From Nymphaea colorata (taxonomy: Eukaryota > Streptophyta > Magnoliopsida > Nymphaeales > Nymphaeaceae), in the NCBI RefSeq assembly GCF_008831285.2, contig NC_045140.1, forward strand, positions 353,528-413,527: a stretch of DNA of 60,000 nt, given 5' to 3'. The number at the start of each line of letters is the position of its first letter. Position 1 is the first letter of the stretch. The notes below the pieces were generated by a model that saw nothing but the letters and a program-made list of their open reading frames with translations, was not told the DNA's origin and searched no databases. The translations under genes and the position numbers were made by a program. Below are positions 27,301 to 38,085 of the stretch, piece after piece.

Positions 27301-28607
27301 ATCCCTAAAACCAGCCCACGGACACTATTTATAGACATTAGTGGGTCACTCATATGGACCTCACCCATGGTCCCATACCCGGTGAGTTGGTGACTATCAC
27401 ACAGATGTTCATGTTAGTGGTTAATCTTTGCATTTAGTGCGTTCATCCGCAGCACCACATCCTTTTGGAATAGACTACTTTTCAATGTTGACTTTTATGA
27501 GTGCCTTGTGTTATCTTTCATATGTTGCAGCCAGTATTTTGTGCTTGTGATGTACCGTTTATTTAACTTCTGAACATTTTTTTGGTGTTTGAAGCTTATT
27601 CAGTAATTTAACATTGCAACAATTACAGACACCATTCTGAAGAAGTATTCATCAACTGTTGCTACTATCTTTACTGGCATAGCATCTGCTGCATTATTTG
27701 GTCATACTTTGACCATTAACTTTATATTGGGAATCTCTATTGTCTTCATATCAATGCATCAGGTATGTTTATTTCTTTAATGTATTTATTTATCATTTAT
27801 TACAATGGAAATGCACGTGACATTGTTTCTTCTTTTTTTTTTTTGCAGTTCTTTTCACCACTTTCTAAGGTCAAGGAAGAGCAAAATGGATCTGTCGAGA
27901 TAATGGAGGTTCAGCACAATCATAGGTAGTTATTATTAACTTTGCGATTAACTAGGTTGGCTCCCTTGAGTTAGGGTTGTAAAAAAATTAATCATCGATC
28001 ATCACTGTGGACATCACAATCACCAAAATGTGATATTGTTGGCTTTACTTGAAAGGAATCATTTTGACAGAAGCATGTCTATACAAGAACCTGAAAATTA
28101 CTGCCTGGCTTATTGGTCTGTCTGCACAATATTGGTTAAAGTAACCTGAGTGTTAATCAACTCCTTGTAGGTTTGTTTTGGAAACACAGTCCATGTTGAG
28201 TTCGGTCTTACATACTCTAAGAACCAATTTTATGCTCTGGACTTTTCAGCTCACTGTCAGATCTGAAATCCTTATGGAACAACCTAAATGTCTTTGTGGC
28301 TAAATTTTCTCCACATATATTATTCTGGTTGAGGAGAAGTGTGTCAGTAGTGTTGTTTTTCAAACATTATTTCGATGACAAAACCATGACATACTTTATT
28401 TACAGGTCAAAGGATGCATCTTTCATAGAAATGGCTGCTGGGGCCAATGAAGAAGTATGTGATCTTTGCCTTCACTATGTTTTCCAAGTAGTGGAAAGAT
28501 GCTGAGTTTTTTAAAGATTTTGTGCTATCGCTGACCTTCCGATTTCTGGCTTTCAGACCACCCATCGCTTTGGATCTGATGAGAGACAACCACTTCTTCC
28601 CACCTGA
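7153..28607 (+). CDS. Golgi nucleotide-sugar transporter, CMP-sialic acid transporter-like (14 coding exons)
   Basis: Exons were joined by hand at GT-AG sites with an unbroken frame: 7153-7320, 7726-7842, 8965-9021, 11759-11836, 12037-12081, 16881-16940, 18128-18250, 18871-18948, 24180-24249, 25391-25498, 27629-27762, 27849-27925, 28406-28454, 28557-28607. They total 1,215 nt and encode 404 residues plus stop, a usual length for the plant family. About ten hydrophobic segments are visible, near residues 41-60, 76-95, 120-140, 156-167, 178-191, 205-223, 244-262, 281-300, 310-325 and 330-345. The family hallmarks are TVKMLSNLK before [15 protein letters not shown] (residues 147-182) and SVYNEYAMK (224-232). 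The N-terminus carries CSVCHSK. Family knowledge: these antiporters exchange nucleotide sugars for nucleoside monophosphate across Golgi membranes. Plants make little or no sialic acid, so the real substrate (CMP-Kdo, UDP-sugars) is open. The C-terminus has ERQPLL (397-402), a dileucine-type sorting motif. Exons 9-14 recur as a rearranged, mostly antisense copy at 49,414-55,473. I am sure of the family, not of the substrate. Confidence 0.93.
9022..11758 (+). other. Intron 3 of the transporter gene, no gene inside
   Basis: It begins GTTAGT and ends TTTTAG. It contains a GT/G tract at about 9252-9280, a TG microsatellite at 10862-10884 and AT-rich sequence. Open frames inside are short and unlike known proteins. 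Confidence 0.7.
12752..13063. mobile_element. hAT-like nonautonomous element, family 1, second member
   Basis: The right end reads, reversed, CTATGTCACATGGACTC, the same as the element at 3487-4964. The left end is weaker but leads into the same ATGAGTG, GGGGTGCGG and ATCCCAAAAAAT sequence. The flanks GTTGGCTG (12744-12751) and GTTGGCTA (13064-13071) match at 7 of 8 positions. Confidence 0.6.
13081..13454. mobile_element. hAT-like MITE, family 2, second member (374 bp)
   Basis: The ends are TAAGCCTGGGCATC and, reversed, TAAGGTTGGGCATC. The flanks CTCTGACT (13073-13080) and CTTTGACT (13455-13462) match at 7 of 8. It starts only 17 bp after the preceding family 1 element. GC-rich ends surround an AT-rich core (about 13200-13310). 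Confidence 0.75.
13619..13668. repeat. (TA)n microsatellite
   Basis: About 24 uninterrupted TA units. Another shorter tract lies at about 12700-12728. Confidence 0.9.
13842..14257. mobile_element. hAT-like MITE, family 3 (CATAGCCACAAATATC ends), 416 bp
   Basis: There are perfect 16-bp terminal inverted repeats, CATAGCCACAAATATC and its reverse complement. A perfect 8-bp target duplication AATGAACC flanks it (13834-13841 and 14258-14265). The interior is AT-rich and has no ORF of interest. It lies in intron 5. Confidence 0.88.
14960..15613. repeat. Direct duplication flanking a family 3-like element
   Basis: Segments at about 14960-15032 and 15511-15613 share CCCAATCTGC, GAAATAC, GTTTCTT, GAACATCTAGATGA, TGATAGTCCTTG and GTGTCACAAC in order. 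Between them lies 15033-15474, which starts CATAGTCACCAAAG and ends ATTTGTGACTATG, so it has family 3-type inverted ends. Its immediate flanks do not match well, so no target duplication is claimed. Confidence 0.55.
19844..19908. repeat. (GA)n microsatellite
   Basis: About 32 GA units, nearly uninterrupted. It produces serine-leucine and arginine-glutamate open frames that are artefacts. Confidence 0.95.
22915..23243. mobile_element. hAT-like MITE, family 3 relative (CATAGTCACAAA ends)
   Basis: It starts CATAGTCACAAA and ends TTTGTGACTATG. The left flank is CTTTGAAC (22907-22914) and the right flank here does not match. The duplicated copy at 43212-43545 keeps CTTTGAAC on both sides. So the insertion predates the segmental duplication and this copy has lost its right target duplication. 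Confidence 0.7.
24320..24383. repeat. (TA)n microsatellite in intron 9
   Basis: Interrupted TA repeats. The matching part of the second copy (near 55330) lacks it. Confidence 0.9.
24610..24980. mobile_element. hAT-like MITE, family 1 (CTATGTCACACGGGTAC ends), 371 bp
   Basis: The left end CTATGTCACACGGGTAC matches the reversed right end CTATGTCACATGGGTAC at 16 of 17 positions. A perfect 8-bp target duplication CCACAAAG flanks it (24602-24609 and 24981-24988). Inside are many GTACCCGTACC-type units. It lies in intron 9. The shortened intron 9 of the second copy lacks it. Confidence 0.88.
24947..25042. repeat. 48-bp tandem duplication across the right end of a MITE
   Basis: The unit starting TACCGGCACCCG at 24947 is repeated from 24995. 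It spans the right inverted repeat, the target duplication CCACAAAG and TTAAGT. So the MITE end is present twice. Confidence 0.85.
25760..27240 (-). repeat. LTR-like repeat X, copy 2, interrupted by a MITE
   Basis: It aligns with 5036-5835 after removal of 26132-26798. On the minus strand it starts TGTAACGCTCC and ends GATGCCA. Its counterpart in the second gene copy is near 50793-51573, inverted. It lies in intron 10 of the transporter gene. Confidence 0.5.
26132..26798. mobile_element. hAT-like element, family 4 (CAATGTT ends), 667 bp
   Basis: The ends are CAATGTTAT and, reversed, CAATGTTGT. A perfect 8-bp duplication GCTATGAC flanks it (26124-26131 and 26799-26806). Two related loci show the empty site: 5400-5415 has one ACTATGAC, and the duplicated copy near 51210-51230 has a single GCTATGA. 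Both ends are filled with TATCGTACGATA-type palindromic units; the middle is AT-rich. CAATG fits the hAT end consensus. Confidence 0.88.
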
Positions 28608-31600
28608 TTCTTATGTGCTAGGTATGCCTTTTTTTTTCCCAAGACAAGTAAGATGTATGTTCCAAACTTTTGGCACTTCTACTGCTTGCTCATCCTTTGT
28701 ATTCTTTAAAAAATAATCTTTGACAAATTATGACCCTCTGTACTGTTTAAGATGTGTTTATTATCTTAATTAGATCTTCTGTTTGAAAATACTTGGATTT
28801 CATAACATAAATCAGCAAGATTGCAGAATATCACGGTTTTGCCTTCTTCACTTTGTATTGGAATTTGATCATGAGAGTGGAATTCTGGTTGTTGAGGAAA
28901 TATTTTAGAGCTTTTGAGACCCACAAATTTTCCATTTCATTTCATATATTATGTATCACCATCATTGGGAAAGGAAAGTTCTGGGAAAAGAACCTGATAA
29001 GTTTTTGTTCATGAACATATATGAGATAAATTGTATATTTAGTTATATACCTGTAAACCGTCATTCATAGATAGGTATAGTTTTTTGGGTTTTATCGGTG
29101 ACTGCAAGGGTTTTTATCAACTATTAATCTGAAAGTTTTATTTTCCTGGTAAAAATCTCGGGAATGACAAAACAGAAAACATGCAAAAAACAATTATGAA
29201 ATTATGAGCTTCCTATAAATTGATAAAAATTTATCAATAAATTTTTAAAATATTACTCAAATGTGAAGAAGAATTTTAAAATATATTATTTTTTAAATCT
29301 TGGAAAATATTGCATTTTTTGTGAGAAATGAAATGGGCAAATTATTCAGAATAAATTCTCCTTTTTCATTTTCTTTTTTTAGAGATATTATTGTGATATC
29401 TTGAAAACATTGCCGATATTTGTGAGTATGCGGTTAACATGTTGCTGAACTTAATTCAGAACCAGGAAACAAAGGGTTTTATTTGTTTGCTTATCATTAA
29501 TTGAGAGGGGAAGAGAAGACGATTTGGAGGTTACATTTTCTCCTTGCTCCCTTTTTTCTTGCAATATGAGCTAAGCCCTCAGGCTCTGGTTGTCTCCATA
29601 TTTTGCAGACTTGCCTTGTCTTGAGCTTGTGAAATGTACGCTCCACTCAACTCAAGGTTGTGCAAAATAAAAAACAAGCTTGAAGAGAATCCCTGCTTGT
29701 TAAGTTCGTCCAGCTTGGGGACCACTTTCTGAACTGTGCTCTTCATCCTGGAAAAAAATAAGAAAACAAAAGAACCTAACCGGACCTTATTCCATTTTCA
29801 TGTTTCTGCATCACTCCAAGCTTGGAAGATTGGCCTAACAAATGTAAAATGGTGCTATTTAGTAGGAATTGAAAGCAAACTTGTGTATGGACATCACACA
29901 CAAGCAAGAGAATTGGAGAAACAGTGGTTGAAATTCTTTTCCTAATGACAATATCCTCCAGCAAATCTATAAGCTTCTAAGGTGAAGACATGTGGATAAT
30001 GGATTGACATATCCACATGCAAGTTTTAAAACTCCAGCATGTGATGACATACATCTCAATGCCATTGGCACGACGAACAACTTATTGTTGTTCTTTTATC
30101 TACTAGGAAACAAATAAAAATGTGGCTATTTCAATCTAGGGAAGATACATGGTCGTAGGGTACATCAATCCTCTAATGAAGGAGCTTGTAAAGGCCATCC
30201 TAATGGTTCAGTTGGCATTATCATCTATGCAAATGTATCTATGGAAGCAGATTGCTAGTTTATTTCTGAAATGGAAATTAAACTTGGTTGTTTTAGTTAT
30301 TTTTATATTCATGCTGCAATTCCACGGTTTGAGACATGAGTTTAATCAGTAACCAAATATAAGGAGAAAACCTATGTTACATTGGCATGCTTTTATGGAT
30401 GTTATGTTGCAGAAGGTAGAGCCATTTTACACCTTTTGATTTATATGAAGGGCTTTTAGTCACTGTCTCCTTATTACAAGACAGAGCCCTTCCCTGATAG
30501 TGTTTGATGGCCTAGATAAATTTTCTTCTATAGAGAAGTTATCCATGAAATATGCCACCCTTCAAACATGCATGGAGTTCATGTGGCTGATTGTGCACGG
30601 TGGATTTGTTCAGGCCATCGAACATCCCCTAATTCTTGGAGTCAGCTTAACCATCTGATCATTTGATGTTTCTTGGACCTTTAAAGTTTAAACCGAAGTG
30701 TTCTCTTCTCAGCATATGTCCAGAGAAAAGAAAATTTAGATGTTTCATTTTTCATTTTTTGTATTTCCAGTTGAAAGATAATATTCTACTTTGTACATTT
30801 TTGCAAGTTCCGGTACTTGTTTGTGAAACTTCATATTCAATTGGCATTGAGCATGTGTTTATTTGCAGTGAGGATCTTTCGGCTGGACAGACTCAGCATT
30901 TTAGAGTTATACAGATTGGTGGTACAGTATACTGTGCTGATTTTTCCTTCTCCCATGGCGGTTCAAAAACTTGTCCCTTTGGTCATAATACCATGACAAA
31001 AAAAGGCTGAAAATATCTCCTAATTTGAGATGAGACGGGATCATGGACAGGTGATCTGGATACGTTAGCTCTATCTGTTCTAGATCATCAAAACATTTCC
31101 TCCTCCTTAACTACAGGGTTCATACGTGGTGTATAGCCAATAAGCTTTTCCCTTTTTGTCAAATGTGATACTACGAGTTTACTGATGTAAACATAATTCT
31201 GAGCGATCTTCTAAAATGAATGTTTCTCTGTTTCTGTCCGTCTCTCTCTCTCTCTTACATTCCCATTTTATCGTCTCTCTCTCTCTCTCTCTTTTCTCTC
31301 TCGCTCACACACACCCCCACACAAACACACCAGGACAGTTTCCAAACCTGAGTTTTATGTGAGGTCAGTTTTTGAAATAAGTACATGAGAACTCGGTTGG
31401 CATTGGGAAATTAATTTTGTATTATAGCTTTGAGAGGTGAAAACTAAGTTGTTAGTGCATCTGCGTTCAATCTGTATGAGGTGATTTTTGCAAGCTCATG
31501 TATTGATGTCCCATACATCTTACGAATTGGCATCTTCTGAATTCATATTTGGCTGAAGATGTATTAGAGAATTATACAAGTTTGCATGAACTGATTAATA

Positions 31601-31917
31601 TTTGTAAGCTTGGACGATTTTCATGAGAATCTGCTCTTGAACACAATTGTGTTTGTAGTATATGGCCTTTCATGAAACCATAAAGAATAAAGAGCCAAAG
31701 GTTCTGAACAACATTGTCCAATGTTAGTGTATCAGTTAGTAACCTACATGCGTTTGTATAAACCCATTTTGATGATGTGGTGTACATATTGGAACTTGTA
31801 TCATGTGATATGATTTATGTCTTGTATTTAATAATATAAGTCTCACAGAAATTATAGAGGATCTGAACCCCGTTGGGTATTGAAAACCACTCCAAGCATG
31901 ACTTTTTGGAGAGTTTT
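28608..31917 (+). other. 3' flank of the transporter gene, no gene recognised
   Basis: The 3' untranslated region must begin here, but no poly(A) signal stands out. About 29070-29430 is AT-rich and ends in CCGATATTTGTGAGTATG, like a decayed family 3 element. 29219-29872 is missing from the second copy. A 115-codon frame at 30663-31010 is partly preserved in the second copy (45247-45038). Confidence 0.5.
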
Positions 31918-32718
31918 TGCTGCTTTGAGGGGAAAGATGTTAATTCGAGGCAGATTTGCGAGTAGATTAAGTTGCACTGTAAGAGGGTTTTTACTTGTTT
32001 TGTGTGTGAGAGCCAATCTTTACTGTAAAAGGTTTAAACCATTTCATTTTTACTTTATAATCTTTTTAAAGGCATGACTTTAAAAGACCTAGCATCGCAA
32101 TGATGCAGTTGAGTGCCGAGTGCAACGTGATAATCGGCTTAAACTTGTTTGCAATTGTCATAAGAAGCCGATTGTTTTGGAGATCTTGTTGCTAAAACAC
32201 GACTTAGTTGGTATACATGATTATATCGTTCTTGATAAGTTGATGATGAAGAAGAAAAATTTAAGTGTCTCACTTTTGGTCTTCCAGTCTTAGTGTAACA
32301 TCAAAAGTTGCCAACTTTAGGGTCTGGCAAATAGGCTGATAGATACAAATAGAGAGAAGTGAGACAAAATTTGTAATTTGACCTTATACTAAATCATGCA
32401 TATATATTAAAAGATGGACCCCTCCAACCAGGAGGAATCCCTCTTTTTTAGGCTCATGTCAGGAAGATTCTTTCAACAGTCATCCAATGTATTGTATTGG
32501 GAGTGTGTGATTAGACACATAGTTCAATGGCTGGATTTCTCCATCCAAATCTGAATGGAAAAATCTATAAATCCTCTGTCATATACAAGCTGTAATCTTC
32601 CGGCCATCTTCTGCTCCCTCCAACCATGGTCATCTCATCTATTGCATTGGGTGGATATGATTAAACTCATAGCTCAAATGCCGAATGTTTTCATTCAAAT
32701 CTGACAAATCTTCAAATC

Positions 32719-32854
<136 letters not shown>

Positions 32855-33810
32855 AGAGAGAACCATCGATGGTACTAAATGAACGGACTGACAAAGGCCT
32901 CAAGGAAATTTTGGTGAGAGGTGGGAAGATCACAACTTGAAGCCCCGGGAACATTACTTCGGTCTGATGCCTTGAAATTCGTTTCAGAAAAACAAGGCAA
33001 GAGAAATAAACGAAAGACTGCGAACCAACGGCAAGAGAAAAAGTTCTGCGGTACGATGACTTTGAATAGAAAAAGTAGCGCCTGCGCACAGTCCGAAACA
33101 CTGTAAAAGGTACATGGAAATGAAGCTTCACTGTGCTTCGAAAAGAACGGCTGGATTGTCCAGCTTGAAAAGACTTTTTATTTAAAAAAAAACAAGATAT
33201 AGAAGACAAGTACAAAAAATAATAATCTTAAATTTAGAGCTTGCAAATCGCATGATAACAAATGACGGGGCATCTTTTGGGCACATCAGTTATGGACTTG
33301 TCCTAAGCATGCATGAGAAACAGTTTAATTAGGAAAAGAGAGCCTAGAATATCAATTGTCCGCAGGAAACCGGTCCGTACGTCCGGGACAACCAAGGGCA
33401 AACAGCTTCTAGAGAAAGCTTTTCACAATGTGAAGTGACTTTTTTGAAATTTTATTTGTTCACTTAAGGGGGATTGAGGAAATCTGTTGTTTGATGAATC
33501 TGAAAATGTTCAAGAGACAATGTCTTTATTACAAATGCCTCTAAAGGAAGTACACTTTTTTGTTGGGACTTCTCCTTCAATACTTTAGGATTGTTTGGTA
33601 ATGGTTGAAAATATTTTGCTTATTATTTTATAAATCTACCCAAAAAATTGAAGCTGAAAGAGTATGTTATGGCTTCTCATCCAAGAGCACAAGCGGAGTG
33701 AAAGGAGGGCCGGTAGCTGGCCCCCCTTTCATTTTTTTAATTTACATATAAATTTTATTTATCTTATATAAAAATTTTGAAAAATGATATTTCATTAAAA
33801 TTTTAAAAAC

Positions 33811-33942
33811 TATAATGCGGTACCATCACAAAAATTTCTAGTTCCGCTACAAAATGTTCAAAAGAATAAGAAAAGGTATAATGCGGTACCATCACAAAAA
33901 TTTCTAGTTCCGCTACAAAATGTTCAAAAGAATAAGAAAAGG
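33811..33942. repeat. 66-bp tandem duplication
   Basis: Two nearly identical 66-bp units start TATAATGCGGTACC at 33811 and 33877. The second copy of the region (near 56949-57010) has a single unit, so the doubling followed or escaped the segmental duplication. Confidence 0.85.
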
Positions 33943-35485
33943 GCTACAAGTACATTTTTTCATGGCCCCATCATACTAAGGATATACTAAGGATTGTAGG
34001 TGCCAACATGAAGACACGCTTTGCCCTGTTAACAGTTAACATCCAGTGTTAAGAAGCGGTTTACATGTAAACCTCACACTCGCCCAAAAAAGTGGATTAT
34101 ACGTGAGAAACATGTCTTTTCACTAAAAAAGGATGGAACTAAAAGTAGCCAGGTTTATGTCTTCAAATTTTGGGATTGGATGCTTTTCTTTATCTTGCAC
34201 TCTTCCACTTGTATGCACCTTGTTTTGCTCCTTATGATTTCTAAGGGAGGGGCGCTATGAAAGTTCTAGAATTGTTACATGGGCCAAATTAAATTTTTTA
34301 GAAACGTTAAATTATAAAATTTATTTTTTTTCTAAAACTGGAGGAGGATGAGAAGGTTTGGCTAAGAATGGAAATCTGTCATATAGTTTGATAATGTAAA
34401 TTTACAAAGTGGAAATCTAAGTGTAGAACACAGACCATGATCCCTAACTCCAACAAGTCTTTGGATTTTAATGTGGACCACCCCCACTCCACACGCGCGC
34501 GCACACACACACACATGGTGGACGTGCCGGTGATGGCGGCTCGCTCTTTCTTTTCTTTGTCCAAGACTGGCTGGGTTGCCATTAATTGACCAGGAGGTAG
34601 ATGAGTAAAAAACATAGATAGACAGCCCTAGTTTGATGTCTGGTGACTTTAAAATCACTATTCTTGGATTTATATATCTATGTATAGAGAGTAAAAAATA
34701 GATAGACAGATCTCAAAGGGGTTGATGCAATGGTCGGGGCAAGAGTTGGTAGGCGATGATATGAAAAATGAAAATAGCGCATAATGAGGTGCCACCTTGA
34801 GACACTAAAGTAGCTATGAACTTAGGAAGATGCTTGGATTGTGAGATTAGCCTCTGGTTCACTTGAAAAAATAAATATAGACCTTGTTTGATGCCAGTAA
34901 CTTTTAAAGTCACTATTCATGGATTACTATGTCTATATATAACTGAACGTTTTCGGTTCACATAGTATAAGCTGGTTGGCCTTTTCGTACGAGGCCAGGG
35001 AGAGGATCCCTTGAGAGAAATCTTCACGTTCTTGAAGCCAACTGGGAACGAAATTGCAGCAATTAAAAGATCATCAGCTCCTGATCGCGATCATTGGTAG
35101 TAAACAACTAAAAATGACTGAAGGCGATCGCCTGAAAAGTTGTGCACACGATCGCATCGAAATCTTGCCTTTAGCTGTTATGCGTTTTGGAAAGCAGAAC
35201 AAAACGAAAAGCTGCAGAACCTTTGTTCAAAGGGAAAAGTACTCCTGCTCTATCGCCAATTCTGACGCTGAGAGCAAAAAAAAATCGAAGCTGTCCATGC
35301 TGTAAAGTGCACAGGAATGAAGGCAGCACTGGGCTTCGAAAGGAACGGAGGAATTTGCCGCTTGACTGACAAGAGAACGGTCAATTTCTTTTTCCTTTCT
35401 TTTCTATTAGAAAAGGAATCATGCGATGGAAGCGTGACATTGGAAACAAGGGATGCATGAGATCGGAACAATAATTGGTGGCTGA

Positions 35486-35840
35486 GTTTAGATGTGGCAT
35501 CGAAGGTGGGGTACTCAACGGGGGTCTGGACTCGAAAAAATCGGGTCGAGATGGTTTGACGGGCCTTATTTGGTTCAATAATAAATTAAAAATATTTTTT
35601 TATTAAAAATATATTTTATATTAAAAATATTTTTTTATTGTTTTCGAGTTGGGCTGGGCCAGGTCGGCCTGAGCTTGGGTTTTGGGTATCGGGCCCAAGC
35701 CTGATCTCTGGTTTCAGGCATTGGGCCGGCTCCTGCCCGGCTCTTATGGGGCCGGGCCGGCCCGATGCCTAAGTTTAACTGGGTTAGTGACGGGATACCT
35801 GAGCTTGGGCTTGAACCTTAAATTTGGGTGCCTGCTGACC
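35486..35840. repeat. Probable decayed family 2 MITE
   Basis: Blocks rich in GGGCCGG, CGGCCCGATGCCTAAG and GGGCTTGG surround an AAAATATTTTT-rich core, as in the family 2 elements at 3989 and 13081. Clean inverted ends and a target duplication were not found. Confidence 0.4.
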
Positions 35841-38085
35841 GAACCAGTCGAATAACTTATTTAAAATATTTTTTACTATATGTATTTGTATTATAATTAA
35901 TTTTGATTATATATTATATTATATTATATTTTATTATGATCGTCCTCATCCCATCAGTTAAGAATTAAGTAAGAAAGCCAAGGAAAAAAGAATGTAAAGA
36001 GCTTTTTGACAATTTTGAATGGCTTTTTTGGAGTTAAATATTTTGTTTACTTAAAAAAAAAAAGAACTCTATATGCACGGCAATATGACTTATTAACGAT
36101 GAAACACTCTCACAGTCAAAACACACCAAGAAAATATGAATCAGAATAGGAGAAAGAGAAAAAATACATAAAGATTTATGTGGTTCACAACATCTACAAC
36201 TGCCACACAGAACACTTTTGACTGTCACATAACTACAGAGTAGAAGCCAAACACCCTTATAAACATGAGATTAAGGTAAAACCCACAAAGAAAAAATTAG
36301 GAAAGACTATCAAGTATAGATCAAGCTCCATGGGTCGGCTGAACACATGTATAAATGAAATACATACAAATCTATACCTCGGATTCAGATGAGCCGAAGA
36401 CTAGGTCATTGGATCGAAGAGTTAACTTGGTGACTCTGGATTAGATCATCAATTTTTATAGTGCATTTTTCTATAAATAGATAAAAACTGTAAATCTGTC
36501 GAGCCTTATGCTTAATTTTTTTCATCAACTGAAAACTAATTAACATTTAATAGGAGTATGCCTTGCATGTTTACTAGTGTGATATTTCACAATTTAAAAA
36601 ATAACAAGTTTTAGTATCCAACAACACAGACAAAAAAGAACATGCAATTAGTTGATTATCAACTGACTCTACAACCTTGACTCGTGAACCAGTAAATCGA
36701 TTATCCGGGCTACTAGGGACTCGGATTTATGAGTTCACCAACTGTGATTGAATGTGTAGCCAAGAGATTCAATCCTATGGCTGATTTAAGAGTGTTACAT
36801 GCCAACCTTAATTTGTTTTTTCAAAATATTGAAGGATTTTTAGTTTATAATTGTGCTTTATATAATTTTTGCATTTATTTTTTTAGAAAAAGTAATAGGC
36901 AAGCACCCGATTCTGTCACAAACTGATTTTACAAAAACCGGCTAAGGCACAACAGTAGCAAAGCAAGAAACAAGAAAGAAAAAATTAGAAACAAGGTCGG
37001 GCCGTTAGTCGTAAACATTTTCTTATCGATGTTAAACGAAACTTATGCATGTATTCTAGAACATGAGCAACTCCTGCGACCAAATTATTCCCACTTCAGA
37101 CGCTTTTAACAGTTTTTAAAAATTTTACAAAAGACATGTTTATAGTGCTATAAACTATAAAAAAACGTAGCAAGGCATAAAAATCAGGTACCAGGGGAAA
37201 GATCATAGATACATGCAAATTTCTCGATTCCCATATGCTTGTTCCTTGGATCGAAATAATCAAATTTTGTTTGTTTTCCCAAAAATAGTGAATTTTGGAA
37301 TAAATTAAAATTTAATAGGTAAGTTTTATTAAAAAAAAAAACTTCTCAATATAATAAGGGGTGTTGGTTGATCTCAGACAAAAATTACACTCCCTATACA
37401 CATCCACACACAAACAGAATGCAAATCAATATAAGGTTTTAGTCACTTACTGAGGATGTGGGATCGTTCTTTTGGGCCAGCCGGCCGGGGGATTTTCACC
37501 TCCTACATGCACAAACGCACACACACAAACCAACTTCAGATCAATATAAGGTTTTAGCCACGTATATCCTTCTAATGCTTAATAACAGTCTTTCCTAAAA
37601 TTTTCATACATATAAAAGGATCTGCACTTGAATGATGAATCCATGGCATTGCGGCCTTTTACAATATCATCACAAGTGAACTAATCACGGACACGAACAA
37701 TGCTAGAGATTTTAGATCATCAGCTATATTATGTGCGAATATAATCGCCTTCCCTAAGATTTTATGTGAATAAGGATATCTGGTCCCTGCGCCAGCATGA
37801 GCGAATCCTGCTCCAGATGACACTCCTTTTTCCTTATCGCCGTAACTTTCAACTTTCCTAAAGCGCCTACTGTTCCTTCTCGGCGTTACATTTAGCTTTT
37901 CCAAAAGAGCCTATTGTTCCTTCTAGCAGTCAGTACTGATCACAAGTGCATAACTTTTAAAAGCGCCTTGTGACAGTTCCTTGTCAGCATTACCCAACCC
38001 AAAAAGTCCATCAGTACCAATATAATAGTGTTATGAAAAGTTTGCTACTAAAAGAAGAAAAGTAAACATTAACATCATATGCCTT

